DNA of 64,000 nt from an uncultured Bacteroidota bacterium (GCA_903824785.1 CAIJYD010000022.1:19597-83596), one strand, 5' to 3'. Positions 45,963 to 55,540 are shown, numbered from the stretch's first letter. The notes: a model not told the origin generated them from the sequence alone. Made by a program: numbers and translations.

Positions 45963-48158
45963 ATGAAGAATTTCATATTTTGTTTTTCAACAGTATTACT
46001 CCTGAGCCTGGTAGTTATGACCGACTCAGATGCTCAACCAGGCGACGGGGGGAAATCAAAACTAAAAGATCCCATTGATTATATTAATCCGAATATAGGA
46101 ACAATAGGCCATCTGCTTGTGTCAACCGATCCTGTTGTTCAGCTGCCACAGGGTTTGGTAAAGTTATCTGCCAATCCCTGGCCCGAGATTGTAGACAGGT
46201 ATCTCGCCGACCGGATATTTAGTTTTTCACTCAGGGATGTTCCGAGGTACAACATAGAAACAGTTCCTTCATGGATTATGGCAACAACCGGAAAACTTGA
46301 AGTAACTCCGGCCAAAATCGCTTCCGGCTATGATCATGATTTTGAGACAGTAACTCCATTCTACTCCTCTGTTTTGCTTGAAGATTATGATATTAATGTT
46401 GAATATACTGTTACAGAAGAAGCTGCTTACTACAGGTTTACCTTCCCTGAAGCCTCCGATTCACATATTTTGCTGGGCAGTAATGCAAAATTCACTGTTG
46501 TAAATGAAAATACCATTGAAGGAGAAGAGGCCATTGGGAAAAGCACAGCTTATTTTTATGCGAAATTCAGCAAACCTTTTGCAACTTACGGAACCTGGAT
46601 TGGCGATAAGGTTACACAGAAATCAAATACACAGGCTGGCAACAACATAGGCGTTTTTACCGGTTTTACCACCTCAAAAGGAGAGCAGGTGGAGGTGAAA
46701 ATAGGTGTCTCCTATGCAAATATGGAGCAGGCGAAAAAAAACCTGGAAAATGAGATTCCGGCATGGAACTTTGAAGAGATAAAAAACAGTGCAAAAAACA
46801 AATGGAAGAAATCCATATCTGTAGTTGAAATAGAAGGAGGAACTGAATCTCAACTTACAAAATTCTATACCGGCTTATACTTTGCAGGAGGAGGTGAGAG
46901 TCTTCTGAACAGAATGCGGCTGATTGAGAGAGAATCAATTGAAAGAGCACAGAAATATGCAAGTTTGCAGAAGAAGGAACTATACCCCTCAGTCTCTTCA
47001 GCCGGGGGTATGTTTCAGCACGGGAATATTGTTTTTATAACCGATATCTATCTGAGGGGTTATCGCAATTTTGATATTAATAAGGCTTATGAAAACATGA
47101 AGGCAGAGTTTCTGGGATCAACAAAATTGCCGTGGAGAAGTGGTCCTGCTACCGAACTGGACAGTTTTTACCTTCAGAATGGATTTTTCCCTGCATTACC
47201 TCCGGGGAAGGAAGAATGGGTACCTGAAGTACATAGTTTTGAGAAAAGGCAATGTGTTACCGTAACTTTGCAGGCAGCATATGAGAGCTGGTGTATTGCC
47301 CAGATTGCAAAGGCTTTGGGAAAGGATGAGGATTATGAATATTTTATTAAACATGCGCATGATTACCAGAATCTCTTTAATCCTCAAACTGGTTTTATGT
47401 CCCCAAAAACTGCAGATGGTAAATGGATAGTACCTTTTAATCCAAAATTATCAGGAGGGCAGGGGGGGCGGGATTATTTCGCAGAAATGAATAGCTGGAT
47501 CTATACCTGGTATGTTTCCCATGACATTCAGGGTCTGATAAATGTAATGGGAGGAAGAAATAATTTTGTCAATAAACTGGATGCTCTTTTTATTGAGCAA
47601 TACGAAATACCAAAGTATCATTTTCTGAGCCAGTTTCCCGATATGACAGGGCTGATTGGAAATTATGCTCATGGCAATGAGTTCTCACGGCTTATCCCTT
47701 ATCTCTATAATTATGCTGGCGCTCCCTGGAAAACCCAGAAGCGGGTAAGGGATATCATGAATATATGGTATGGCACCGGACCACTGGGTACTTGCGGAGA
47801 TGAAGACGGTGGACTTATATCCATCTGGTATATTTTCAGTGCAATGGGCATATACTCCGACATGATGATCCCTAATTATCCGGTATGGCTTATCGGAAGT
47901 CCTATATTTGAAAAGGTTACAATAAATCTGGGTAATAAGAAGACTTTTATTATTGAAGCTAAGAATGTTTCAGCACAGAATAAATACATTCAATCAGCAA
48001 CATTGAATGGCGAACCATTCAATCAACCATGGCTTGAACATTCTTATCTTTTTAAGGGTGCGACACTTGTACTGAATATGGGACCAAGGCCCAATAAGCA
48101 ATGGGGCAGTTCACCTGAGGCAGTGCCGCCGTCAATGTCGATTGCAAATCAAAAATGA
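45963..48158 (+). CDS. GH92 alpha-mannosidase-like protein
   Basis: 731 residues with a signal peptide ending near 'TDSDAQP'. GH92 features are 'DYINPNIGTIGHL' at the start of the N-terminal beta domain and, in the (alpha/alpha)6 domain, 'YLRGYRNFDI', 'GQGGRDYFAEMNSWIYTWYV', 'YAHGNEFSRLIPYLYNYAGAPWKTQ' and the calcium/catalytic loop 'LGTCGDEDGGLISIWYIFSAMG'. The usual loop reads G(N/D)(D/E)D.G, so it is well preserved. GH92 enzymes are calcium-dependent exo-alpha-mannosidases for N-glycan or mannan breakdown. The spacing to the previous glycosidase suggests cotranscription. Confidence 0.88.
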   Translation: MKNFIFCFSTVLLLSLVVMTDSDAQPGDGGKSKLKDPIDYINPNIGTIGHLLVSTDPVVQLPQGLVKLSANPWPEIVDRYLADRIFSFSLRDVPRYNIETVPSWIMATTGKLEVTPAKIASGYDHDFETVTPFYSSVLLEDYDINVEYTVTEEAAYYRFTFPEASDSHILLGSNAKFTVVNENTIEGEEAIGKSTAYFYAKFSKPFATYGTWIGDKVTQKSNTQAGNNIGVFTGFTTSKGEQVEVKIGVSYANMEQAKKNLENEIPAWNFEEIKNSAKNKWKKSISVVEIEGGTESQLTKFYTGLYFAGGGESLLNRMRLIERESIERAQKYASLQKKELYPSVSSAGGMFQHGNIVFITDIYLRGYRNFDINKAYENMKAEFLGSTKLPWRSGPATELDSFYLQNGFFPALPPGKEEWVPEVHSFEKRQCVTVTLQAAYESWCIAQIAKALGKDEDYEYFIKHAHDYQNLFNPQTGFMSPKTADGKWIVPFNPKLSGGQGGRDYFAEMNSWIYTWYVSHDIQGLINVMGGRNNFVNKLDALFIEQYEIPKYHFLSQFPDMTGLIGNYAHGNEFSRLIPYLYNYAGAPWKTQKRVRDIMNIWYGTGPLGTCGDEDGGLISIWYIFSAMGIYSDMMIPNYPVWLIGSPIFEKVTINLGNKKTFIIEAKNVSAQNKYIQSATLNGEPFNQPWLEHSYLFKGATLVLNMGPRPNKQWGSSPEAVPPSMSIANQK

Positions 48159-48213
48159 GTAAACTTTGATGAGGCAATGCCGGATAATAAAAGTGATAAG
48201 TAATAATCTGATT

Positions 48214-48245
48214 GAAGGGGATAGCTTTAAAGGCAGGTCCCCTTC
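48214..48245. terminator. Hairpin between convergent genes
   Basis: GAAGGGGA pairs with TCCCCTTC across a 16-base loop, between the GH92 gene and the convergent membrane-protein gene. The T-run is weak, so efficiency is uncertain. Confidence 0.5.
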
Positions 48246-48255
48246 TTATCTGATA

Positions 48256-49515
48256 TTATTTCATACCAAAAATCAGAGGGGATACAAATATTATAAAGAG
48301 TGTCCAGATAAAATATACAGGTAAGTACTTTGAGATAGTTAACTCAACTTCCTTAATTGACGATTTTCTGAAATTTACTTTGTACAAATCAATAACTATC
48401 AAGACTAAGTTACCTGAAATCAAAATATTTGAACCAAGAACAGCTAACCTGTTTGGTGTTATTCCATAGTTACCCAGCCTGTAAAAGATTGCAGATAAGG
48501 CAATTAAGTTAATAATTACAGTAATTACCGATAGGGCGAATAAGATAAGTTCATTGAATTTATGCTTTCCGGTTGTTGATGTCTCTGAAACTGAAAAGAC
48601 AATTACAGCCATAACGCCTATGAGCATTACATTAAATATTAATAAAAATTCCCGATCGCTGTAGAGGTCCTTTCCTGAATCTGCCAGAGCAACAAGGTAT
48701 ATTATTGAGGTAAGCAATACCAGCGGACAAAAAATAGTGGCTATTACCGGGGCGATCTTATTGGCAATGGTGTTATAATTCTTAATAATATAAGTGGCAA
48801 CGATTGGTACAGATACTGCTCCTGAGATTACAATATTTTTCATATAAAATTCTTCAATGTTGATCCCTATTGCTTCAAATAAACCCATAGTAATCGCGGT
48901 CAGAATACCCCCGGTTATAACTATTATTGCCATAAGAATGGCTAAGTCACCATTGTATCTTATATACTCAATCCGCTTAATTTTATCCTTTAAATTAAAA
49001 TCAATAAAAACCAATCCGAAAATGCTCCACATTAAAAGCGGCAGATGAATATACACGAGATTAACCGAGTCACTGTCTGTGACGGCTGGGAGAAGATTCG
49101 CATATATTATTGGTAATAAGAATATTGCCAGAATAACTGTAACTTTTTTTAACTCAAAGACTTTCCTGATCCAGACTACATAAACAGTGAGTCCAAGGAA
49201 AACGATGATCCCTGCATTTCTCTCATAAAAAAATGAGTTTTCCGGGTTGAAATTAAAGATCTCGGGTATTTTTATCAGAAATCCGGCTAATAAACAGGAA
49301 GCAATCAAAATGAAAATATCCAGCAGAGTAGATTTCTTTGTATTATCCGGCGTTTTGTTATAATCTAATCTGATCTTCCAGTATTTTGTCAGTTCGGATT
49401 TTTCTGTCTCTGAATAAACTTCCTCAAAACCTGATTCAAAAGCTTTGCTGTCATCACGATACAATTGTTCAAGTTTCTCAGGATTGTTAATGTGTTCTTT
49501 AATCAGGATCTTCAT
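48256..49515 (-). CDS. Polytopic membrane protein (possibly DUF4153-like)
   Basis: 419 residues: a soluble, charged N-terminus of about 85 residues, then roughly ten hydrophobic segments, including paired helices separated by charged loops such as 'RKVFELKKVT' and 'NLKDKIKRIEYIRYNGD'. The layout and the 'NSFFYERNAGIIVF' segment recall DUF4153 membrane proteins, but I hold this loosely. No catalytic motif seen. It is last in line on the reverse strand after the DUF362 gene, with a 271-bp gap, so it may be independent of the hyp block. Confidence 0.7.
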   Translation of the reverse strand: MKILIKEHINNPEKLEQLYRDDSKAFESGFEEVYSETEKSELTKYWKIRLDYNKTPDNTKKSTLLDIFILIASCLLAGFLIKIPEIFNFNPENSFFYERNAGIIVFLGLTVYVVWIRKVFELKKVTVILAIFLLPIIYANLLPAVTDSDSVNLVYIHLPLLMWSIFGLVFIDFNLKDKIKRIEYIRYNGDLAILMAIIVITGGILTAITMGLFEAIGINIEEFYMKNIVISGAVSVPIVATYIIKNYNTIANKIAPVIATIFCPLVLLTSIIYLVALADSGKDLYSDREFLLIFNVMLIGVMAVIVFSVSETSTTGKHKFNELILFALSVITVIINLIALSAIFYRLGNYGITPNRLAVLGSNILISGNLVLIVIDLYKVNFRKSSIKEVELTISKYLPVYFIWTLFIIFVSPLIFGMK

Positions 49516-49786
49516 GGTTTTTATAATCTTGGGAACAGGTAGATTTATTTCCGGTATTTAGTAATTATCGAAAGCCGGAAACAGCATCTGACCTATTCCG
49601 GAATTTTGGCAAAGTTAATTTTATTTTCAGCCAGAAATCCTGATTGGTTTTACATTTTATGTTAAAAAAGATGAATTATTTATTATAAATCATAATCTGT
49701 TTTATCCCCCCCCTCTTTAGGGATGAACTGGCTTGAATGTGAATTAAATGCATGAAGCCTGAAAAAGCACATATTTAAGTTAATTA
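49516..49786. other. Spacer upstream of the membrane protein gene
   Basis: 271 bp, AT-rich, with a C-run ('atccccccccctctt' around 49706). No ORF or clear promoter recognised. Confidence 0.3.
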
Positions 49787-51586
49787 TTAGCTGTCAGCTC
49801 TTGTTTTTTTCTTTTTTAATTGCTCTTTACTTTTAACAAGGTTTTCAGGGATAGAAACCAGAGAAATACCGTTTTTAACACCAAGATTCCCTGAGTATTG
49901 CTTGTCTGCAGGATTGTTCCAGTGTTCATGAACGCCAAGGCTTCCCAATGGTTTCCCGCTGTTATCAGGATCATAGACTATACCCACAGGCCAGTTTTTG
50001 GAATCAGCTGACTGATGCAGATAGTCATCAACTCCGGGCATATTTGGGGCCCATTCACATACATTGTTTGCCTTATTATGTATATTCTTACCATCCCATT
50101 CAGATCTTAGAAAATCGAAACAAACCGATTCAAGAGCAACCTCGTCCTGGGAGGAAAATATTGAATTGCTCCAGTCATTATTAAAAGGAGCCATAAAGTA
50201 TTTGACCGGGCCTTTTGTTTCATCAGCACCTCCACCGAATAGTCCGTCAACAATATACAGCATCGTATTCTGTCCCAGGTAACGACTCCCAAGCAAATCT
50301 ACCATAACGCGGTATTTTTTGTATCCTCCATTGCTTGGATTTCCTACTTCCCGAGGTGATGTTTCCCAGGTAGGGGCAATGCTTGAATAATGAAGATGTG
50401 AAGCTCCTCTTCTGGCTTGTGAGCCGAAATGGTTTTTTGCTGTGAGGCTAACTCCTGCAGACCCATGAGGTTTAAGACTTGCAACGTTTATCATGTAATC
50501 AGCATTTTCAATTACATCATAAAGTTTATCTTTTATTTTTTTGTCTGAATAAAAAAGAAGCGTGTCCTCAGTAACTTTAATCAGAGTGCGGTCAAATTTA
50601 TCAGCAAACTTGTCAATGTATTTAACATCCGGAAATTCATTATGCCAGGCTGTGAAATTATGGCCAAAGATATGAGCCATTGGATCTCCAACAGATATGT
50701 CTGAAGGTTTAACTCCAGCCTCATTAATAAGTTCTCTTAAAATTTCGAGAACAACATATGGAGATGTTTCCAATGCACCATTACTTCTTGATCTCGCACC
50801 TGGTTTAATCGGGTACGTTGGAACAAAGTATCCTTTGTCCTTATCTTCCTGGCTTAGTGCCCAACTGGCGGTTCCCTGATTAATTTTAATAAATATTTTT
50901 TCTCCGGCAGTATAGCCTTCATTCTTCTTATTCTTTTTTTGATTCTGATAACGAAAAAGTCCATCCCAGGCCTGTTTGAGATTAGATTTTCCGGTAATCT
51001 TTAAAATTGACTCAGAAACCATATTGTTTATTACTTTCTGATCAGCATTAACAGTATTGAAATACCAGTCATTATTCTCTATAACATTTTTACAATTCTC
51101 ATTGGTAGCATCAGGATTCCAGGCCCATATTACCCGACCGGGATTTAACCCTAAAGGTTTTCCCATCGGCATATTTGCACCATCTTCAGGACCAAAAGGG
51201 CCACCAGTATATGCTGCATATGTGACAGATGAATCAGTTGCCAGATTGATGATCAGGATAATAACAGACGATATAAGTAATCCTGCTGCAGCCAGATACT
51301 TTGCACGGATTAGATTTCTCCAGGTCTTTCTTAAAAGAAAAGTTATGCCTCCAAGCGAAAGAAGATAAATAATAAACCCCGACATTATTGGAGCCGCAAC
51401 CTGTATACAGGGATAAGTTGCACGTGAGGGTTTTGGGATTACTCTTATGAGAAACCATACTGAAGAAGCTATCCCCATTATAATAAACAATATCCCCGGA
51501 GGAATATGCTTCTCTTCGAGCCATATCCTCATTGTTCTCAGCTTTCCTTTTAGTTTGGACAAATCAAACTTAACTTTTGTATTCAT
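49787..51586 (-). CDS. Membrane-anchored DUF362 protein
   Basis: 599 residues. Three hydrophobic segments near residues 30-50, 63-82 and 95-115 anchor the protein; the large remainder is extracytoplasmic and carries DUF362 motifs: 'VFIKINQGTASWALS'-like opening ('KIFIKINQGTASWAL'), 'DISVGDPMAHIFGHNF', 'ADYMINVASLKPHGSAGVSLTAKNHFGS' and 'LYIVDGLFGGGADETKGP'. DUF362 domains often accompany ferredoxin-like electron carriers, but no CxxCxxC motif is visible here. It lies about 100 bp after hypB on the same strand, so a link to the redox block upstream is plausible. Confidence 0.8.
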   Translation of the reverse strand: MNTKVKFDLSKLKGKLRTMRIWLEEKHIPPGILFIIMGIASSVWFLIRVIPKPSRATYPCIQVAAPIMSGFIIYLLSLGGITFLLRKTWRNLIRAKYLAAAGLLISSVIILIINLATDSSVTYAAYTGGPFGPEDGANMPMGKPLGLNPGRVIWAWNPDATNENCKNVIENNDWYFNTVNADQKVINNMVSESILKITGKSNLKQAWDGLFRYQNQKKNKKNEGYTAGEKIFIKINQGTASWALSQEDKDKGYFVPTYPIKPGARSRSNGALETSPYVVLEILRELINEAGVKPSDISVGDPMAHIFGHNFTAWHNEFPDVKYIDKFADKFDRTLIKVTEDTLLFYSDKKIKDKLYDVIENADYMINVASLKPHGSAGVSLTAKNHFGSQARRGASHLHYSSIAPTWETSPREVGNPSNGGYKKYRVMVDLLGSRYLGQNTMLYIVDGLFGGGADETKGPVKYFMAPFNNDWSNSIFSSQDEVALESVCFDFLRSEWDGKNIHNKANNVCEWAPNMPGVDDYLHQSADSKNWPVGIVYDPDNSGKPLGSLGVHEHWNNPADKQYSGNLGVKNGISLVSIPENLVKSKEQLKKKKTRADS

Positions 51587-51688
51587 ATTTTTATTTTTTA
51601 GTATATGTATAGTGGAAATTCATTTTTAATATTTTGATTCATGTACAAACCGTAAAGAAAAACAATAAAAATATAGGATTTGAATAAC

Positions 51689-52363
51689 TTACAGTGAAGT
51701 TAATTTTGACTCTATTTTCTTCATTAGCCAGTTACTCCAATCATTCACTCCCTCACCTGTTTTGCACGAGATATCAAATATTTTTATGCCGGGATTTAGC
51801 TCTTTTGCCCTGCGGTGCAATAGTTCCCGATTAAAATCTGACATAAAAAGATAATCAGTTTTGTTTACCAGCAATACATCACATACCGAGAACATCAAAG
51901 GGTATTTTAGAATTTTGTCATCCCCCTCCGGTATGCTTAACAACATCACCTGCAAGTCGGACCCGATATCAAATTCTGCCGGACAAACCAGGTTCCCAAT
52001 GTTTTCGATAAACAGCAGATCGTACAAATCAAGGTTAAGCTGATCCATAGCTGCGGAAACCATCGGAGCATCAAGATGACAAGCCCCGCCCGTCCTGATC
52101 TGCACGGCAGGTATTCCCTGCGCAATAATTTTTTCCGAATCGACAACCGATTCGATATCACCTTCCACAACGGCAATTCTCAATTTGTCCTTTAGTCGCT
52201 TGATTGTTTCTATTATCAGGCTCGTCTTGCCTGCTCCAGGTGAAGCCATTACATTCACCATAAAGATGTTTTTTAAAGCTAAGTTCTGCCTTATGATGTT
52301 TGCCTGATCCTTGTTTTCGGAAAGGATATTTTGCTTAATGTCAATTATTTTTATTTCACACAT
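51689..52363 (-). CDS. hypB: HypB, nickel-insertion GTPase
   Basis: 224 residues. P-loop 'MASPGAGKTSLI', switch region 'VVEGDIESVVDSEKI', metal-site region 'TGGACHLDAPMV' (conserved Cys-His), 'LLFIENIGNLVCPAEFDIG' and the guanine-specificity motif 'NKTD'. HypB hydrolyses GTP while inserting nickel into [NiFe]-hydrogenase large subunits with HypA. The N-terminus lacks the extra high-affinity CxxCGC motif or a His-rich stretch, as in many non-enterobacterial HypBs. Start overlaps the hypA stop by one base (TAATG). No hydrogenase structural gene lies in the window. Confidence 0.95.
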   Translation of the reverse strand: MCEIKIIDIKQNILSENKDQANIIRQNLALKNIFMVNVMASPGAGKTSLIIETIKRLKDKLRIAVVEGDIESVVDSEKIIAQGIPAVQIRTGGACHLDAPMVSAAMDQLNLDLYDLLFIENIGNLVCPAEFDIGSDLQVMLLSIPEGDDKILKYPLMFSVCDVLLVNKTDYLFMSDFNRELLHRRAKELNPGIKIFDISCKTGEGVNDWSNWLMKKIESKLTSL

Positions 52364-52713
52364 TATTCTATTTCTATTTTTTCAATAATAAATTCCCTCC
52401 CCGTAAGTAAATCATATTCAAAACTATTGCAATGAGAACAGAGGATTTTCTTCTCTTCCCTGAAACTGGCGGAAAATTCGTTTTTGCAAATTTTGCATAA
52501 GAAAACCACCGGGACTTTAATAACTTTAATTTCTGCGTTTTCGGCTAGCGATCCAGTACTTATCTTGTCAAAATAGCGTTGAATCCACTCTTCTTCAAGG
52601 TTCCGTATTTCTCCTATTTGTAAAAATATCTTCCTGACCCTTTTTCCTCCGTTTTTTTCAGTATGATCAAGCACTATTTTTAAGATACTCCTGGTTACTG
52701 CCAATTCATGCAT
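52363..52713 (-). CDS. hypA: HypA, nickel metallochaperone
   Basis: 116 residues starting at ATG 52713. That start gives the invariant 'MHELAVTRSI', whose N-terminal Met-His-Glu binds nickel; the longer ORF-track start (52818) would bury this motif. The zinc site is present as two CxxC pairs ('CKICKNEF' and 'CSHCNS'). It works with HypB in nickel delivery. It begins 16 bp after the iron-sulfur protein stop, so these form one reverse-strand message. Confidence 0.94.
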   Translation of the reverse strand: MHELAVTRSILKIVLDHTEKNGGKRVRKIFLQIGEIRNLEEEWIQRYFDKISTGSLAENAEIKVIKVPVVFLCKICKNEFSASFREEKKILCSHCNSFEYDLLTGREFIIEKIEIE

Positions 52714-52729
52714 CAATAACTGATTTGGT

Positions 52730-53659
52730 CTAGATTTGAATATTAAGCCGGCCATCTTCCAGGAAATATTCCTGCACACTCGATAACATTGGTTTGGTTT
52801 GTTTAATTTGAATTGCATCCAGCTTACAGATGTTTTTGCAAATCCCGCATCCTACGCAATAATCAATGTTGTTCACTGCAATGTTACTCTCATTCAGAGT
52901 AATGCAGGCCTGAGGGCAAGGTTTAATACACTCTTCACAGCCATTACACTTTGATTCATCTATCACAGCTGTCCAGCTTGAAGAATGGAATCGTTTTTTA
53001 ACATCGCGCGATGCATTCCTCGACAGATTAAATCCGACACAACAACAGGAACAGCAGAAACACATTTCAAGAAAATGCTCCATGTCTTCGTTTGAAAACC
53101 CCCAGATGTACTGTTCAACCTCAACCCACAGAGCCTGGCCGATCAAACCCATTTCAGCAGCTTTATCCACTCTGGTCAGTGCATCCTCAAGGGATATTTC
53201 GTAACCAACTTTGTGATCCACAACAGTACGGCCGCTATTACTCAGAAACAGGCAGCAAACCTCTTTTGGGAAACCTGAACATTTATTAGCGGAACGGCAT
53301 ATACAGGCATTGGCCGATCCTATATAACTTGCCTTTCTGAGCATATCTTTAACGAGGTCAATAGGAAGCGTTACGCTTTCACCCTCTTTGCTGACATCGA
53401 CATTCAGATTCAGAATTGTGCCATGGGAGTAGGTTTTGCTGATAGGGGTAAACTTCATAAGCCGATTGTAGATGGGACCAAAAACCGGTTTTTCCATATA
53501 CTTGCTTCCCTTCACAATCATCAGGAATACCTTGAGAATGAAGTTCCAGCTGTATGGTCTCACACCTATTTTATCAATTATCCGGTCGGAGATCCCTAAA
53601 AAGCTTTTTTTGTGCTTATAAACCGGCTTCAGGGTAGTTGTTGTACTTTTTGCTTCCAT
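52730..53659 (-). CDS. 2[4Fe-4S] ferredoxin-domain protein with extra cysteine-rich motifs
   Basis: 309 residues. The C-terminal ~70 residues carry two ferredoxin motifs: 'CNGCEECIKPCPQAC' and 'CVGCGICKNICKLDA'. Upstream is an unusual cysteine cluster, 'CFCCSCCC' (about 205-212), and earlier 'ACICRSANKC' with a following 'CC', which could hold a third metal site. The N-terminal part includes a short helical region ('VFLMIVKGSKYMEKP'). This resembles 4Fe-4S proteins annotated in anaerobes near DUF362 or hydrogenase-type genes. Probable soluble electron carrier or redox enzyme partner. It directly precedes hypA and hypB. Confidence 0.82.
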   Translation of the reverse strand: MEAKSTTTTLKPVYKHKKSFLGISDRIIDKIGVRPYSWNFILKVFLMIVKGSKYMEKPVFGPIYNRLMKFTPISKTYSHGTILNLNVDVSKEGESVTLPIDLVKDMLRKASYIGSANACICRSANKCSGFPKEVCCLFLSNSGRTVVDHKVGYEISLEDALTRVDKAAEMGLIGQALWVEVEQYIWGFSNEDMEHFLEMCFCCSCCCVGFNLSRNASRDVKKRFHSSSWTAVIDESKCNGCEECIKPCPQACITLNESNIAVNNIDYCVGCGICKNICKLDAIQIKQTKPMLSSVQEYFLEDGRLNIQI

Positions 53660-53683
53660 ATATATTGGGTTGTTAAAAGGTTA

Positions 53684-54391
53684 TTATTGCTGCTGTTCGG
53701 CACATGCCTTGATCTTTTTCAGCATGCTCTTGCACATGACAAATGATGGAATACCAAGAAAAAAAGCCACCAGACATTTCCGGATTCCTTTGTTTGGTTC
53801 AAAGACTGCATCGCACCTTGTAAAGAATCTGGTTTGGCCATTCCCGAGATCTTCAAGAATAAAACTCCAGGTCCACGCAAAAAACCGGAGTCCTATTGGC
53901 GGGACAAAAGCAATTGTTCCGGGAAATTCCGAAGGGTTTCTTGAATCTGATATCGAAGTAAAATATTCTCCCTGTTTTACATCCTTAACTTCCGATCCTA
54001 TACCACACTGATGATAAAAGATATAGTCGCCCTTTTTCATGTTTTGCCATTCCTCCACAATAGTAAAGGTATTGCGAATATCGAAACCGCAGAGACGCTC
54101 GAGCCATTCAAAACTATAAAAGCCTGCCTGCCGGAGGCCAATCTGAGCGAGATAGGGCCATACTTTTTCCCTTGGTGCATTGACAGTGACAGCCAGAGTA
54201 CCTCTCATTCTGCCGGGCTCATTCCCGAGAAGGTCATCTCCAGGATGAACCCTGCTTTTTTCTTCTTCAGTGGGAGGATTGCTGAAACCATAATATAGTA
54301 ATCCCAGAAAAAAGAGGATATCGGCTAACCCAAAACAAATAATAATGAACCAGATTGTATGTTCATTCAGAAAGGCTGTAAGGTTATTCAT
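53684..54391 (-). CDS. SRPBCC-fold (START-like) protein with N-terminal membrane anchor
   Basis: 235 residues. One strong transmembrane helix (about 13-35, 'IWFIIICFGLADILFFLGLLY') is followed by an SRPBCC/polyketide-cyclase-type domain: 'VTVNAPREKVWPYLAQIGLRQAGFYSFEWLERL', 'MKKGDYIFYH', and 'WSFILEDLGNGQTRFFTRCDA'. Such domains bind hydrophobic ligands or lipids. A final hydrophobic helix follows ('CLVAFFLGIPSFVMCKSML'). It sits 12 bp downstream of the FAD oxidoreductase and 24 bp upstream of the iron-sulfur protein in one reverse-strand run. Confidence 0.78.
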   Translation of the reverse strand: MNNLTAFLNEHTIWFIIICFGLADILFFLGLLYYGFSNPPTEEEKSRVHPGDDLLGNEPGRMRGTLAVTVNAPREKVWPYLAQIGLRQAGFYSFEWLERLCGFDIRNTFTIVEEWQNMKKGDYIFYHQCGIGSEVKDVKQGEYFTSISDSRNPSEFPGTIAFVPPIGLRFFAWTWSFILEDLGNGQTRFFTRCDAVFEPNKGIRKCLVAFFLGIPSFVMCKSMLKKIKACAEQQQ

Positions 54392-54403
54392 GTTAATGAG
54401 TTA

Positions 54404-55540
54404 CTATTTATTAATAATCCTGTTTGCAGCAAATATCCCCGAAATTGCAGCGGGTTCTAAACCCAGTCCATTGTGATCGCCTGCTATATAAATACCTTCC
54501 TCCGGCTCCTGCTCCAGAAAGGCATCTCCAAAAACGTACATTGCTTTTTCCCATGAGACTTCAGTTATTAGTTTATAAGTCTCGCATACTCTCAGAAGAT
54601 CGGTCTCTTTCTCCCGGGTGTAAATAAGATAACTGCCGTCATTCTGTTTTGCTGTAAGCATAATCTCCGATGATGAGGGGAAAAGGTTCAATGAAAAACG
54701 GGTATATATTTTTTTGAGTTCAGCCTCGACGTGATAAACATATATTTTACAGGCTCCACGGATATGTTCTTTCTTCAGAAGGGTTTTTGTGATGGCTGCC
54801 GGTGTGGCAACCACAATTTTCTCAGATTTATATATTGTGCCGGATGCACCGCCGAGAATAAACATCCCATCCTCTTTTTCAATTGTGTTTATGGTATCAG
54901 TTACAAGTTGATCTCTGAACCGTTCAGTAATTGATTTTTCATCAAACTTAAGATTATAAATTGGCTGAAGTATTCCCATGCTGACATTCAGAAAATCGAG
55001 GGCATTTATCTGGTCGCTCCCGACTCCTGTACAGGCATATGAGAATTTTGAGATGTAATCATAAGCTACCTTTTCAAATCTTTTTTCCTTTATGAAGTCA
55101 GAAGCAGTCTTTTTATAAAGTACCCTGATGTACGGATCCAGATCCATCGCCTCAATCTGCGACATTGTAAGGCACCTCTTTTTAAACTTTTCATAATGAG
55201 CTGAAAACTCCATCATCGCAAAAAAGAACCGTAACAACTGAGGTAAGCGCTTTAAGGTGTGAAAATGAAGAAGGGAGAATTTCTCATCATTACTATTATG
55301 AAAACAGACATCCAGCGGATTTATCAGTTTTCCCTGAGAAACCAGTTTTTTCGCATTTTTGTAACTCTTCATCACAAAATAAGCGCCATAATTTATTTTG
55401 TCTTTTGCGGAATAGGTTATTCGCCCGCCAAGTGTGTCTGTGATGAGCAGGAAATCCTCATTCGCTTCCTGTAGTTTTAAGGCGCATGACAAGCCTGCTA
55501 TTCCTCCTCCAATAATAATTGTTTTCCCCCCCATTGGCAT
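54404..55540 (-). CDS. FAD-dependent amine-oxidase/desaturase-like oxidoreductase
   Basis: 378 residues. The N-terminal Rossmann dinucleotide motif is 'IIIGGGIAGLSCALKLQEA', with the flavin-proximal 'TLGGRI' segment; the C-terminal FAD-contacting motif is 'GIYIAGDHNGLGLEPAAISG'. This places it with NAD(P)/FAD-binding amine oxidases, phytoene desaturase-like enzymes and protoporphyrinogen oxidases. The substrate is unknown. It is first of the reverse-strand run ending in hypA-hypB, so the run may form a redox unit acting on a hydrophobic substrate (inference from the SRPBCC neighbour). Confidence 0.82.
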   Translation of the reverse strand: MPMGGKTIIIGGGIAGLSCALKLQEANEDFLLITDTLGGRITYSAKDKINYGAYFVMKSYKNAKKLVSQGKLINPLDVCFHNSNDEKFSLLHFHTLKRLPQLLRFFFAMMEFSAHYEKFKKRCLTMSQIEAMDLDPYIRVLYKKTASDFIKEKRFEKVAYDYISKFSYACTGVGSDQINALDFLNVSMGILQPIYNLKFDEKSITERFRDQLVTDTINTIEKEDGMFILGGASGTIYKSEKIVVATPAAITKTLLKKEHIRGACKIYVYHVEAELKKIYTRFSLNLFPSSSEIMLTAKQNDGSYLIYTREKETDLLRVCETYKLITEVSWEKAMYVFGDAFLEQEPEEGIYIAGDHNGLGLEPAAISGIFAANRIINK

